Origin: Aminobacter aganoensis
GTDB taxonomy: Bacteria; Pseudomonadota; Alphaproteobacteria; Rhizobiales; Rhizobiaceae
Length of the DNA stretch: 64,000 bases
NCBI RefSeq assembly: GCF_014206975.1
Contig: NZ_JACHOU010000003.1
Coordinates: 558,001-622,000 of the forward strand
Direction of reading: 5' to 3'
Shown: one piece after another, positions 1 through 7,585 of the stretch
How positions within the stretch are numbered: the first letter of the stretch is position 1
How the letters are laid out: every line of letters begins with the position of its first letter
Notes under the pieces: generated by a model
Database searches by the model: none
Seen by the model: only the letters and a program-made list of their open reading frames with translations
Told to the model about the DNA's origin: nothing
Program-made: the position numbers and the translations under genes

Positions 1-638
1 GCGGCTCGGGCAAGAGCACGCTGGCGCGGGCGATAGCTGGTTTGTTGCCACGAACGGCGAGGCTCCATGGCACGATCACATGGCCCGGCCTCGACCATCC
101 GGCGCGCAACGGCCGCGACATCGGTTTCGTCTTCCAGGACCCCGGATCGAGCCTCGACCCCGTCATGGCTCTCGGCGACCAGGTGGCAGAGGTGGCGCAT
201 GCCAATCTCGACATGGGCTGGCGCGCAGCACGGCGGCTGGCGGTCGAATTGCTTGACCGGGTCAAGCTGCCCGAGCCGGCTGCCTTGGCGCGGGCCTATG
301 CGCATCAGCTGTCGGGCGGGCAGAAGCAGCGCGTGGCGATTGCCGCCGCCATCGTGGCGCGCCCGAAGCTTTTGATCGCCGACGAGGCGACGAGCGCGCT
401 CGACACCATCGTGCAGGCCGAGATCGTGGCGCTGATCCGGGCACTGGTGACCGAGGACGGCATGGCGCTGATCTTCGTCAGCCACGACATCGGGCTTGCC
501 GCCAACCTCGCCGACCGCATCGCCGTCTTTCGCCATGGCCGCATGGTCGAGCAGGCCACGACGGCCGCGCTGGTGGCTCGTCCGAGGACCGACTACAGCC
601 GTGCGCTGCTCGTCGCCCATCTGGGGCTGGAGGCATGA
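1..638 (+). CDS. ABC importer ATP-binding protein, Dpp/Opp type (5' end outside window)
   Basis: ATPase subunit of a peptide/nickel-family (Dpp/Opp) ABC importer, acting on the cytoplasmic face of the inner membrane. The window opens inside the Walker A loop: GSGKST is read in frame from base 3, so roughly the first 40 residues are missing. The Q-loop region (FVFQDPGSSLDP), the signature LSGGQKQRVA, Walker B (LLIADEATSALD) and the H-loop (FVSHD) follow in normal order. The protein ends soon after the ATPase fold, without a long oligopeptide-transporter C-terminal tail. It overlaps the next ATPase gene by 4 bases (ATGA), so the two are translationally coupled as a DppD/DppF-like pair. The permease and binding-protein genes would lie upstream. 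Substrate unknown. Confidence 0.93.
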   Translation, partial: GSGKSTLARAIAGLLPRTARLHGTITWPGLDHPARNGRDIGFVFQDPGSSLDPVMALGDQVAEVAHANLDMGWRAARRLAVELLDRVKLPEPAALARAYAHQLSGGQKQRVAIAAAIVARPKLLIADEATSALDTIVQAEIVALIRALVTEDGMALIFVSHDIGLAANLADRIAVFRHGRMVEQATTAALVARPRTDYSRALLVAHLGLEA

Positions 639-1423
639 GCGCGCTGCTCGACGTCCAGGGACTGTCGAAACGCTACCGGCGCGGCGACAAGGAGTTCGCC
701 GCCCTCGACGGCGTCTCGTTCTCGATTGCTTCCGGCGAGACCCTGGCGCTGGTCGGTCCATCAGGCTCGGGCAAGTCGACGGTGGCGCGCATCCTGCTGC
801 GGCTGGTCGAGCCCGACGGCGGCGGCGCCCGCTTCGACGGCGAGGACCTGCTGGCGCTGCGCGGGGCCGCGTTGCGCGCCATCAGGCCAAAACTGCAGAT
901 GGTGTTCCAGGATCCACTCGCCGCCTTCAACCCACGCGCCGCGGTGGCCCGGCTGATCGACGACCCGCTGCGCATCCATGGCATCGCCGGCCGGGCGGCC
1001 CGCCCCGGGGCAATTGCGGCGCTGCTCGAACGCGTCGGGCTTGCGCCCGAACTTGCCGGCCGGCGCGTCCACGAAATCTCGGGCGGCCAGCGCCAGCGCG
1101 TGGCGATTGCCCGGGCGATCGCCACGCGGCCACGTCTGATCGTGCTCGACGAGGCGGTGGCCGCACTCGATGTGCTGGTGCGCGGCGACATCTTGCGGCT
1201 GCTCATGGAGTTGCAGGCGGAAGAGGGCATCGCCTATCTGTTCATTTCGCACGACCTCGGTGCCGTCAGGGCGATCGCCCACCGCATCGCCATCATGGAC
1301 GGCGGCCGTGTCGTCGAACAGGGCGAGGCGAGGGCGGTGATCGCCGCACCCGCCTCAGCCATCGGCCGGGCCCTGGTGGCGGCCACGCCGGAACTACCGA
1401 AATTCAGGGAGACCGCCTCGTGA
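635..1423 (+). CDS. ABC importer ATP-binding protein, DppF/OppF-like
   Basis: Second ATPase of the same Dpp/Opp-type importer, 262 residues. Walker A (GPSGSGKST) lies near residue 42, the Q-loop near 90 (MVFQDPLAAFNP), the signature ISGGQRQRVAIARA near 150, then Walker B and the H-loop (FISHD). The Walker B/D-loop reads DEAVAALD rather than the usual DEATSALD, a mild departure that keeps the catalytic Glu. The start ATG overlaps the stop of the preceding ATPase, and its own stop overlaps the GTG start of the next gene, so the three form one tightly packed operon. The C-terminus lacks an extended oligo_HPY tail, like its partner. The assignment to the family is firm; the transported substrate cannot be read from the sequence. 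Confidence 0.93.
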   Translation: MSALLDVQGLSKRYRRGDKEFAALDGVSFSIASGETLALVGPSGSGKSTVARILLRLVEPDGGGARFDGEDLLALRGAALRAIRPKLQMVFQDPLAAFNPRAAVARLIDDPLRIHGIAGRAARPGAIAALLERVGLAPELAGRRVHEISGGQRQRVAIARAIATRPRLIVLDEAVAALDVLVRGDILRLLMELQAEEGIAYLFISHDLGAVRAIAHRIAIMDGGRVVEQGEARAVIAAPASAIGRALVAATPELPKFRETAS

Positions 1424-1923
1424 CCGAACATGCCGAACGGGCCGAAAGGCTGGCTCTCGAACTCGACTCCGCCTTCCGCAACCGCGCCGACCTCTACCGG
1501 CTGATGCTGGAAGAACTGTCGGCGGAGCTGGGCGAGGCGAAGGCGGAGGAGGTGCTGGTGCGGGCGATCGAGCGGCGCGGCCGCGAGGTGGCGGAGGTAG
1601 CGTTCGCCCGGTTCGGTCCCAACGACGCGCGCGCCATCGGCGAGGCCTTCCTGGCCGTCAGCCCGGATGACGGGCGCATGTACCCCACCGACGTCGAGCG
1701 CAGCGACAGCCACATCGCCTTCAAGGTCAGGCGCTGTCCGCTGAAGGACGCCTGGCTGGCGGCGGGCGTCGCGGAAGGCACGCTGGCGACATTGTGCCGG
1801 ATCGCCGGCGCCTTCGATCGCGGCCTGTTCGAGGCCACCGGCGTGCGCTTCGACAATGTCACCTGGACGCCCGGCCACGGCACCGGATGCTGCCACATCT
1901 GCCTGACCGACAGGGACGCCTGA
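1420..1923 (+). CDS. L-2-amino-thiazoline-4-carboxylate hydrolase-like protein
   Basis: A 167-residue protein starting at GTG 1420, which overlaps the stop of the upstream ATPase (GTGA). An acidic N-terminal helical half (about residues 1-55) is followed by a domain with the pattern KVRRCPLKDAW and, at the C-terminus, GTGCCHICL. This resembles the ATC hydrolase family (PF14196), whose founding member opens the thiazoline ring of ATC on the way to L-cysteine in Pseudomonas. The paired cysteines and the RCPL motif are what I rely on. Coupling to an ABC importer suggests that the enzyme acts on the imported compound, but that is inference, and many family members have no tested activity. Confidence 0.7.
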   Translation: MTEHAERAERLALELDSAFRNRADLYRLMLEELSAELGEAKAEEVLVRAIERRGREVAEVAFARFGPNDARAIGEAFLAVSPDDGRMYPTDVERSDSHIAFKVRRCPLKDAWLAAGVAEGTLATLCRIAGAFDRGLFEATGVRFDNVTWTPGHGTGCCHICLTDRDA

Positions 1924-2039
1924 CACGCTTGCCGCGAGCCGGCCACGCGCCGATGCAACCGTGATGGACTTTCGCCGCTTGCCTGTGCGACGATTCGCCA
2001 GCGACGTGAGTCGCGGACCGGCAATTACGAGGAAATGCG

Positions 2040-2228
2040 ATGTACAAATTCGAGGTCTACAAGGACAAGGGCGGTGAGTTTCGCTTCCGCTTCAGGGCTT
2101 CCAATGGCGAGGTCATGTTCAGCTCCGAGGGCTATTCGGCCAAGGCGTCGGCGCTGAAGGCGATCGAGTCGATCAAGAAGAACACGCCGGGCGCTGCCGT
2201 CGAGGACCAGACCACTGCCGTAGCCTGA
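2040..2228 (+). CDS. DUF1508 / YegP-family small protein
   Basis: A 62-residue protein that is essentially one YegP (DUF1508) unit: it opens MYKFEVYKDKGGEFRFRF, continues with an ASNGEVMFSSEGY segment and ends with a KASALKAIESIKKN helix. YegP proteins are small alpha/beta proteins found alone or in tandem, and their role is not settled. The gene has its own spacing (116 bases after the ATC hydrolase-like gene) and is followed after 31 bases by a GlsB/YeaQ-type membrane protein, so the two may be co-transcribed. A GAGGAAATGCG stretch gives a short Shine-Dalgarno just ahead of the ATG. Confidence 0.85.
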   Translation: MYKFEVYKDKGGEFRFRFRASNGEVMFSSEGYSAKASALKAIESIKKNTPGAAVEDQTTAVA

Positions 2229-2259
2229 CCTCCAAACGGCACAAACCAGGAGAGATCAT

Positions 2260-2514
2260 ATGGGTATCGAAAGCCTGCTCATCTTCCTTATCGTCGGTGC
2301 CGTCGCCGGCTGGCTCGCCGGCCAGCTGGTCAAGGGCTACGGCTTCGGCCTGCTCGGCAACATCGTGGTCGGCATCGTCGGCGCGCTGATTGCCGGCTGG
2401 CTGTTTCCGGCCGTCGGCATCAGCCTGGGGACCGGCATCATCGCCGCGATCATCCATGCGACCATCGGTGCCGTGATCCTGCTCGTGCTGCTGAGGGTGG
2501 TGAAATCAGCCTAG
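2260..2514 (+). CDS. GlsB/YeaQ/YmgE-family stress-response membrane protein
   Basis: An 84-residue, almost entirely hydrophobic protein with three predicted membrane segments: about residues 4-22, 28-50 and 55-80. Gly-rich motifs (VGAVAGWLAG, GIVGALIAGWLF) are typical of the transglycosylase-associated / GlsB-YeaQ-YmgE family (PF04226). Family members are small inner-membrane proteins often induced by stress; no enzymatic activity is established. An AGGAGAG ribosome-binding site sits 8 bases ahead of the ATG. It lies directly behind the YegP-like gene on the same strand. Confidence 0.9.
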   Translation: MGIESLLIFLIVGAVAGWLAGQLVKGYGFGLLGNIVVGIVGALIAGWLFPAVGISLGTGIIAAIIHATIGAVILLVLLRVVKSA

Positions 2515-2597
2515 CGCCGAGTGCGCAAAATCCACGGCTCCGGACGTCGGTCAACGATGTCCGGGCCAGCGCGCCAGATGCGCCCCGTTCCGGGCCG

Positions 2598-2675
2598 CTA
2601 ATAGCCGAGCTGCCAGAGCACCGCGCTCGCCGCGCCGAACGCCACGGCGACATAGAACCAATCCGACCAATCCAT
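2598..2675 (-). CDS. possible 25-residue single-pass membrane peptide
   Basis: A short reading frame encoding [19 protein letters not shown] followed by LWQLGY and a stop. It has one plausible membrane span preceded by an acidic, Trp-rich start. The nearest purine-rich stretch (GAGGAGC) is more than 20 bases upstream, so translation initiation is not well supported. It lies on the same strand as the better supported 49-residue peptide gene just upstream of it (2711-2860), 35 bases away, so a two-peptide unit is possible. I do not recognise the family. Low confidence. Confidence 0.3.
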   Translation of the reverse strand: MDWSDWFYVAVAFGAASAVLWQLGY

Positions 2676-2710
2676 AGCGGCAAGGCGGGCTTTCCCGCTC
2701 CTCGTACGGT

Positions 2711-2860
2711 TCAGGGCAGCAGCAATATGGCCGGCATGAAATCCGCCGCCGCCGCGTTGAGAATCGTTAGCGCTACGGCGATCATGACCGCCGCTGCGAA
2801 GAAGTATTCGAAGCTGTTCTGATCTTCTCTCGGTTGGCGCGGCTGAAGCGGCGTCGGCAT
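2711..2860 (-). CDS. small membrane protein, 49 residues, unknown
   Basis: A 49-residue reading frame starting MPTPLQPRQPREDQNSFEY. It has a polar, Pro-rich N-terminal 18 residues followed by one long hydrophobic stretch (about 19-48, FFAAAVMIAVALTILNAAAA and on). A good AGGAG ribosome-binding site lies 10 bases before the ATG, which is the main support for it being real. The orientation is opposite to its larger neighbours, and it reads toward the 25-residue candidate. No known family recognised; likely a single-pass inner-membrane peptide. Confidence 0.6.
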   Translation of the reverse strand: MPTPLQPRQPREDQNSFEYFFAAAVMIAVALTILNAAAADFMPAILLLP

Positions 2861-3103
2861 GATGTGTGGCTCCTGAAGCTGCCTTTTGAATCAATTCCCG
2901 AAACGGAGGACAGTTCCATGGGCGGCTGAAAGTTCCGCACGCCGGTGCAGGCCCGACATCGAGCGGAAGAAGTGCGGCGCGAGCATCCGGAGCGAACGCG
3001 TCTCTGCCGGGCCAAATGCGGTTCGCAGCCGCACTGTCTCGATTTTCTACAAGGTATTGATGTATGTGTTGGAAAATAGACTCGCGCCTGTTCCGCATGT
3101 CCG

Positions 3104-4207
3104 ATGCGAATTGACTTAGCCAAACTGGATCGTGCGCTCGACGGAACTCTCGAAGCTGCCGTCGATCCTTCCTTGTGGCCGCGCATTCTTTCCCAGGTGG
3201 CCGAGGCCACGAGCGCCTTCGGGGTCAACATCGTGCCCCTGCATGGCTGTTTCCCGGGCGGGCTGGTCAGCACCGACAGCCTCCAGCCAGCCCTCGAAGG
3301 TTATTTCGATGGCGGCTGGAACAAGCGTGAGTGGCGTCTCCGCGGAATGCCGTTGCTGGCGTTGCAGGGGACCGTGCTGGAGCAGCACTACACCACCAGC
3401 GATGATTTCAAGAACCAGGAATATTATCGTGCCCAATCGAAGTATGGGATTGGCCGCACCTGCATCATTGGTCTCTCGAACGCCAGGGACCTGGTCTGCT
3501 TCACCTTGCACCGGCGCCTCGACGAGGACCCGTTCGATGTCGAGGACGAGCGGATTTTCCGCGCGATGCGGGATCGCCTGATGGTGTCCGCCTCGATCAC
3601 ATGGAACATCGCCAGCCAGAAGATCGACGGCATGCTGGAAGCCTTCCAGATGGCGAAGATGGGAGCGGTGTTTTTCGACCGCTTCGGCAAGGTGACGGCC
3701 ACGAACGCTGCTGCGAGCGCAAGCCTCGGACGCGAATTGCAGATATCGCAAGGGGAACTCCGCTCGCGGACGCATGCCGAAACCGTGCTGATCAAGACGC
3801 GGATGAACACCGTGCTGACGGAAAGATGGCTGGACCCCGATGCGGCCAAGCCGGTGGTGATCCAGAGGGATGCCTCGCGGCCGATCCTGCTGCGCATCCA
3901 GCGCCTCGGCGGCAACCTGCTCGATATCTTTTCGCACTCGGTCGGCGTTTGCCTGATCGAGGACCTCGATCAATCGAAGATTTCAGAACCCGAACATGTC
4001 GCCGAGACATTCGGCCTGACCAGGTCCCAGGCGATGCTGGCCTCGATGCTCGCCGATGGAATGTCGCTGCGCGAAGCGGCCGAACGGCGCTCGGTCAGCT
4101 ATGAGACGGCGCGATCGCATCTCCGCTCCATCTTTGCCAAGACCGGCACCAGCCGGCAATCGGAGCTTGTTGCCTTGATCGCCCGCCTCCGCCAGACCGC
4201 CTCCTGA
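3104..4207 (+). CDS. LuxR-family transcriptional regulator with unknown sensor domain
   Basis: A 367-residue protein with a C-terminal LuxR/FixJ-type helix-turn-helix at about residues 300-362 (FGLTRSQAMLASMLADG, LREAAERRSVSYETARSHL, IFAKTG). The N-terminal 290 residues have no receiver or recognisable acyl-homoserine-lactone domain; a PAS-like segment around residues 185-280 (FQMAKMGAVFFDRFGKV) is the likely sensor region. Proteins of this layout are common orphan regulators in Mesorhizobium-like genomes, with unknown targets. It is monocistronic: 243 bases without a gene lie between it and the divergent small-protein gene, and 336 bases follow it. No strong ribosome-binding site is seen before ATG 3104, but the other nearby ATG (3097) runs into a stop at once. 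Confidence 0.85.
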   Translation: MRIDLAKLDRALDGTLEAAVDPSLWPRILSQVAEATSAFGVNIVPLHGCFPGGLVSTDSLQPALEGYFDGGWNKREWRLRGMPLLALQGTVLEQHYTTSDDFKNQEYYRAQSKYGIGRTCIIGLSNARDLVCFTLHRRLDEDPFDVEDERIFRAMRDRLMVSASITWNIASQKIDGMLEAFQMAKMGAVFFDRFGKVTATNAAASASLGRELQISQGELRSRTHAETVLIKTRMNTVLTERWLDPDAAKPVVIQRDASRPILLRIQRLGGNLLDIFSHSVGVCLIEDLDQSKISEPEHVAETFGLTRSQAMLASMLADGMSLREAAERRSVSYETARSHLRSIFAKTGTSRQSELVALIARLRQTAS

Positions 4208-4543
4208 GTGCGCCATGCTCCCGGTGCCGATGTCTGCCCGGCGCGGTGGGGGTGGCGCGGCATGGAAAGGCGCGCATGCGATCGGCCCGCGCTCGCCATG
4301 CGAGTTCGGGAACCGAACCACCTCAGCTTCGTTCTTGGTTGACGGAGCGACCCACACCCCCGCCCGCCATCGCTCCGACATAGGGGCCTGCCGGCACCCC
4401 CCGGCGGGCCCTTGCTGTTGCCCGCTTACATTCGACTTTCGACACCGGCGTGCCGCCGGTTGCCATGGAGCCCCATGCGACATGGCGAACGCGACCGCGC
4501 GTGATGCGTCACACGCGCGGCGTCTCCGTTTTGCGGCTGCCGA
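4208..4543. other. gene-free stretch with an imperfect hairpin
   Basis: No convincing coding frame. A strong imperfect inverted repeat at about 4383-4409 (GGGCCTGCCGG against CCGGCGGGCCC, one mismatch, CACC loop region) could act as a transcription stop for the LuxR-type gene, although no T-run follows it. Nothing else stands out. Confidence 0.4.
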
Positions 4544-4642
4544 TCAGACGAACATCATGATGGCGATGCCGCCGAACACGACCAGGACCAGCCCGGCGAC
4601 CAGCATGGGGAGAAGGGAGCTATCTTGGTTGGCTTCAGGCAC
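4544..4642 (-). CDS. small membrane protein, 32 residues, GTG start
   Basis: A short frame read from GTG at 4642: (M)PEANQDSSLLPMLVAGLVL followed by VVFGGIAIMMFV. It has one clear membrane span (about residues 11-31) after a short polar start, the usual layout of bacterial single-pass micro-proteins. CCGGAG sits 8 bases before the GTG, a good ribosome-binding site. It stands alone in about 860 bases without a larger gene. I do not recognise a family. Composition and the ribosome-binding site support it; homologue conservation would be decisive. Confidence 0.5.
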   Translation of the reverse strand: MPEANQDSSLLPMLVAGLVLVVFGGIAIMMFV

Positions 4643-4692
4643 GGACTTTTCTCCGGTTGGGGTGCCGGCAACATGGCCCAGCGCCCCTGGGA

Positions 4693-4716
4693 CTTCTTTG
4701 CGCTAGCGCAAAGAAG
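4693..4716. repeat. perfect 24-bp palindrome
   Basis: CTTCTTTGCGCT followed directly by its exact reverse complement AGCGCAAAGAAG, with no spacer. A related half-site (CTTCTTTGCGCT) recurs near 4898-4909 with a degenerate right half. There is no T-run after it. It could be an operator or a repeat-element tip. The rest of 4643-5067 shows no supported gene. Confidence 0.7.
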
Positions 4717-5067
4717 ATGGCCTCGCGTGCCGCGGCAGATGCCGCAGTCGTGGCTTGCCTCGCCTGGATCGAGACCACCGGCAGAAGAAAAGGCCCGCGC
4801 CGAATGGGGAGGCAGCGCGGGCGAGCTAGGTTGGATCAGGTGCAAACAGAGGGTGTTGCATCCGACGGAACGGACCCTAGCGATGGCCGGCGCTGGCTTC
4901 TTTGCGCTGGCTCAAACTGCGGGCATGGAACCGTCCTCGCGACGGGAATGCGCAGCCGAAGTTTCGCTGGGACTGTTCGCCTGACGGAGCCTTGGGAAGT
5001 GGAAAAAACGCCATCAGGAGGCGGGCAGGCCGCCTGCTTTCGACTGTCTGGGTTTCATGGGAAGAAC

Positions 5068-5143
5068 TGGTGCCGCTTAGGTGACTCGAACACCTGACCC
5101 CATCATTACGAATGATGTGCTCTACCAACTGAGCTAAAGCGGC
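5068..5143 (-). tRNA. tRNA-Thr (anticodon CGT)
   Basis: Read on the minus strand, the acceptor arm GCCGCTT pairs with AAGCGGC. The D-arm is GCTCAGTTGGTAGAGC, the anticodon stem CATCA/TGATG carries loop TTCGTAA (anticodon CGT, reading ACG), and the T-arm is AGGTG-TTCGAGT-CACCT. The discriminator is A, and CCA is encoded at 5070-5068. It is a complete, canonical 76-nt gene standing alone between the small-peptide region and the flavoenzyme gene. Confidence 0.95.
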
Positions 5144-5305
5144 TTCCAGGCTGCGCGATCCCGGAGGCTCGCGCGACGTGAGTGCCTGATAACTTCATTG
5201 CGCGCCGATTTCAAGCGGCCTTTGCAGGGATTTGACAGGCGGCGCACGATCGCCGCGTGTCGCGGTGTACAGGCCCGCGCGCCGCAATGGCGCGCAAGCT
5301 CCGCA

Positions 5306-6262
5306 TCAGGCGCAGATGCGGGCCTTGGCGGCGGCGTATTCGCCGGCGAGGCGGGCGACGAGTTCGGCCGCCGGCACGACCTTGTCGACGGCGCCGATGC
5401 CCTGGCCGCAGCCCCAGATGTCCTTCCAGGCCTTGTATTTGCCCTCTTCCTCGAAATCCATCTTCGAGGGGTCGGAGACGGCGAGGTGGTCGGGATCCAT
5501 GCCCGAGGCGCGTACCGAGCCCTTGAGGTAGTTGCCGTGGATGCCGGTGAACAGGTTGGAGTAGACGATGTCGGCGGCCTTCGAGTCGACTATCATCTGC
5601 TTGTAGGCCTCGGCGGCGCGGGCCTCCTCGGTGGCGATGAAGGGCGAGCCGATATAGGCGAGGTCGGCGCCCATGGCCTGGGCGGCGAGCACGGCGCCGC
5701 CTTTGGCGATGGCGCCCGACAAAAGCAGCGGCCCGTCGAACCACTGGCGGATTTCCTGAATGAGCGCAAACGGCGACAGCGTGCCGGCATGGCCGCCGGC
5801 GCCGGCGGCGACCGCGATCAGGCCGTCGGCGCCCATCTTGATCGCCTTGCGGGCATGGCGGTCGTGGATGATGTCGTGCAGTACGATGCCGCCATAGGAG
5901 TGGACGGCCTGGTTGACCTCCTCGACCGCGCCGAGCGACGAGATGACGACCGGCACCTTGTACTTCACGCACAGGCGCAAATCGTGCTCGAGGCGCTTGT
6001 TCGACTTGTGCACGATCTGGTTGACGGCGAAGGGGGCGGCCGGGAGTTCGGGATTGGCGGCGTCGTGGGCGACAAGATCCTCGGTGACCTGGGCCAGCCA
6101 TTCGTCGAGCTGGGCCTCGGGCCGGGCGTTCAGAGCCGGGAACGAGCCGACGACGCCGGCCTTGCACTGCGCCAGCACCAGCGGCGGATGCGAGATGATG
6201 AACAGCGGCGCGCCGACGACTGGAATGCGCAGGTTCTTCTTGAGGATTTCAGGCAGCGCCAC
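5306..6262 (-). CDS. NAD(P)H-dependent flavin oxidoreductase / nitronate monooxygenase family
   Basis: A 318-residue TIM-barrel FMN enzyme of the nitronate monooxygenase / 2-nitropropane dioxygenase-like family. It starts ALPEILKKNLRIPVVGAPLF and has the Gly-rich phosphate-binding segment GLIAVAAGAGGHAGTLSPF, then GGAVLAAQAMGADLAYIGS and FIATEEARA. I place the start at GTG 6262, behind a GGGAGAGA ribosome-binding site; an open frame continues about 50 codons upstream but has no supported start. Family members oxidise nitronates or reduce enoyl-type substrates, and the true substrate is often unknown. A MerR/LiuR-type palindrome lies 25 bases upstream (6287-6308), linking the gene to the acyl-CoA degradation regulon at 22-30 kb and suggesting a role in fatty or branched-chain acid catabolism. 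Confidence 0.88.
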   Translation of the reverse strand: MALPEILKKNLRIPVVGAPLFIISHPPLVLAQCKAGVVGSFPALNARPEAQLDEWLAQVTEDLVAHDAANPELPAAPFAVNQIVHKSNKRLEHDLRLCVKYKVPVVISSLGAVEEVNQAVHSYGGIVLHDIIHDRHARKAIKMGADGLIAVAAGAGGHAGTLSPFALIQEIRQWFDGPLLLSGAIAKGGAVLAAQAMGADLAYIGSPFIATEEARAAEAYKQMIVDSKAADIVYSNLFTGIHGNYLKGSVRASGMDPDHLAVSDPSKMDFEEEGKYKAWKDIWGCGQGIGAVDKVVPAAELVARLAGEYAAAKARICA

Positions 6263-6286
6263 GCTTGTCTCTCCCGGCTTTTGATT

Positions 6287-6308
6287 TTGACGTTTCCGTA
6301 AACGTAAC
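6287..6308. promoter_or_regulatory. LiuR/MerR-type operator, copy 1
   Basis: TTGACGTTTCCGTAAACGTA is an imperfect palindrome with core ACGTTT-N4-AAACGT centred between 6297 and 6298. The same core occurs at 22863-22894 (near-perfect) and, with a degenerate left half, at 21825-21846. It sits 25 bases before the flavoenzyme start. Confidence 0.65.
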
Positions 6309-6389
6309 TTCTTATAGCAGATCGGGCGCTGCGGACAATGCACCGGCTTCAAGCGCTGCTGCACGCATTTTTGCCGGTCCGCAGATGCA

Positions 6390-7571
6390 TTGCATCCAGT
6401 TTTGGCCGACAAAACGCTTTCCGTGCCGTTGATTGATGCCCGGTCTGTCGCTAACCATCTGGCAACAAAGGTGCGTTGCGAGGAATATCGGTTGGATTCG
6501 ATCGAAAAGGCGATCCGGAACGCTTTCGAAAAGGGCGACCCCGAGAACCGCGAATTTCGCGAAAAGGTCTATCGAGCGGCCTTTGCCGCGCTCGATCGCG
6601 CGCTCAAGACCAATCCTGCCATGACCGTCGAGGTGGCGATCAACCGCCGCAAGTCGCTGCAGGCCACGATCACCGAGATCGAATCGGAGTTCATGCCGGC
6701 GGTGTCGGCCGGCACAGCCAATGCGGCCCCGGCTCCGGAAGTCTCGCTCAACGGCAATGGCGCGGCCAAGGCGCCGTCGGTGTCGATCGGCAGCCCGGCG
6801 ACCGGCGTCACGCCCGTCGTGCCCGATATCATGCCCGATGCCACCCTGCCCGGCGGGCCGGTCGAGATCACCGAAAAGCGCAGCAGGGCCGAGCGTCGCG
6901 CGGCGGATCGCGCGGCCCGGCGCGCCGAAAAGCAACGGCCGTTCGCGGCGATGTTCTTTGCCGTGACCTTGCTTGCCATGGGCGGCATCGGCGCCTGGTG
7001 GGCGGTGCAGACCGACCAGTTCAAGTCGGCCGAAGAGATCGACACGTCGGTGCGCAACCCGCCGAAGACGCTCGAGAGCGAGGACTTTTCGCCGGATGGC
7101 GGACCGGCCCGGCCGGGCGAGGTCGACCAGGCGCGCAACTGGATCACCGTGTTCACCCCGACCGATCCGACCGACGTCAGCACGCCGAGCGGCACCAGCG
7201 CCGAGGTGACGGCCGACGATACCGGCAGCTTCCTGCGCATCCGATCGGGCAGCACCGGCTCGGCCATCAGCTTCGACGTCGGCCAGGGACTGCTGCAGCA
7301 GATCGCCGGCAAGCATGCGGTGTTCGACATCGTCGCCCGCGCCGAGGACGGCAAGGAAACGCAGATGGCCGTCGACTGCAATTTCGGCGAGCTCGGCGAT
7401 TGCGGCCGCAAGCGCTACATCGTCGGCTACCAGCGCGGCGAGTACCTGTTCGAGATGGACGTGCCCGACAAGCAGCCGGGCGCTGCCGGGACCATCGCGA
7501 TCAACACCGACATCGACAAGCAGGGCAAAGCCGTCGACATCTATGAGATCAGGGTCTCGGTGACCGAATAG
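6390..7571 (+). CDS. single-pass membrane protein of unknown function
   Basis: Up to 393 residues. The N-terminal about 100 residues are charged and helical (EEYRLDSIEKAIRNAFEKGD). A Pro/Ala-rich linker follows, then a basic Arg-rich patch (RAERRAADRAARRAEK, about 170-185), one membrane span (about 190-208, MFFAVTLLAMGGIGAWW) and a C-terminal domain of about 180 residues likely outside the cytoplasm, with two cysteines in CNFGELGDCG. The start is uncertain: GTG 6423 and GTG 6471 are in-frame alternatives, and the codons before 6471 look poorly coding. I recognise no family. It is divergent from the flavoenzyme gene and convergent with the DNA ligase gene. Confidence 0.75.
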   Translation: MHPVLADKTLSVPLIDARSVANHLATKVRCEEYRLDSIEKAIRNAFEKGDPENREFREKVYRAAFAALDRALKTNPAMTVEVAINRRKSLQATITEIESEFMPAVSAGTANAAPAPEVSLNGNGAAKAPSVSIGSPATGVTPVVPDIMPDATLPGGPVEITEKRSRAERRAADRAARRAEKQRPFAAMFFAVTLLAMGGIGAWWAVQTDQFKSAEEIDTSVRNPPKTLESEDFSPDGGPARPGEVDQARNWITVFTPTDPTDVSTPSGTSAEVTADDTGSFLRIRSGSTGSAISFDVGQGLLQQIAGKHAVFDIVARAEDGKETQMAVDCNFGELGDCGRKRYIVGYQRGEYLFEMDVPDKQPGAAGTIAINTDIDKQGKAVDIYEIRVSVTE

Positions 7572-7585
7572 GCGGCGCACCCGCC

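Noticed and set aside
5198-6301. 367-codon plus-strand frame opposite the flavoenzyme
   Set aside because: Antisense shadow with no domain; it also runs through the operator at 6287-6308.
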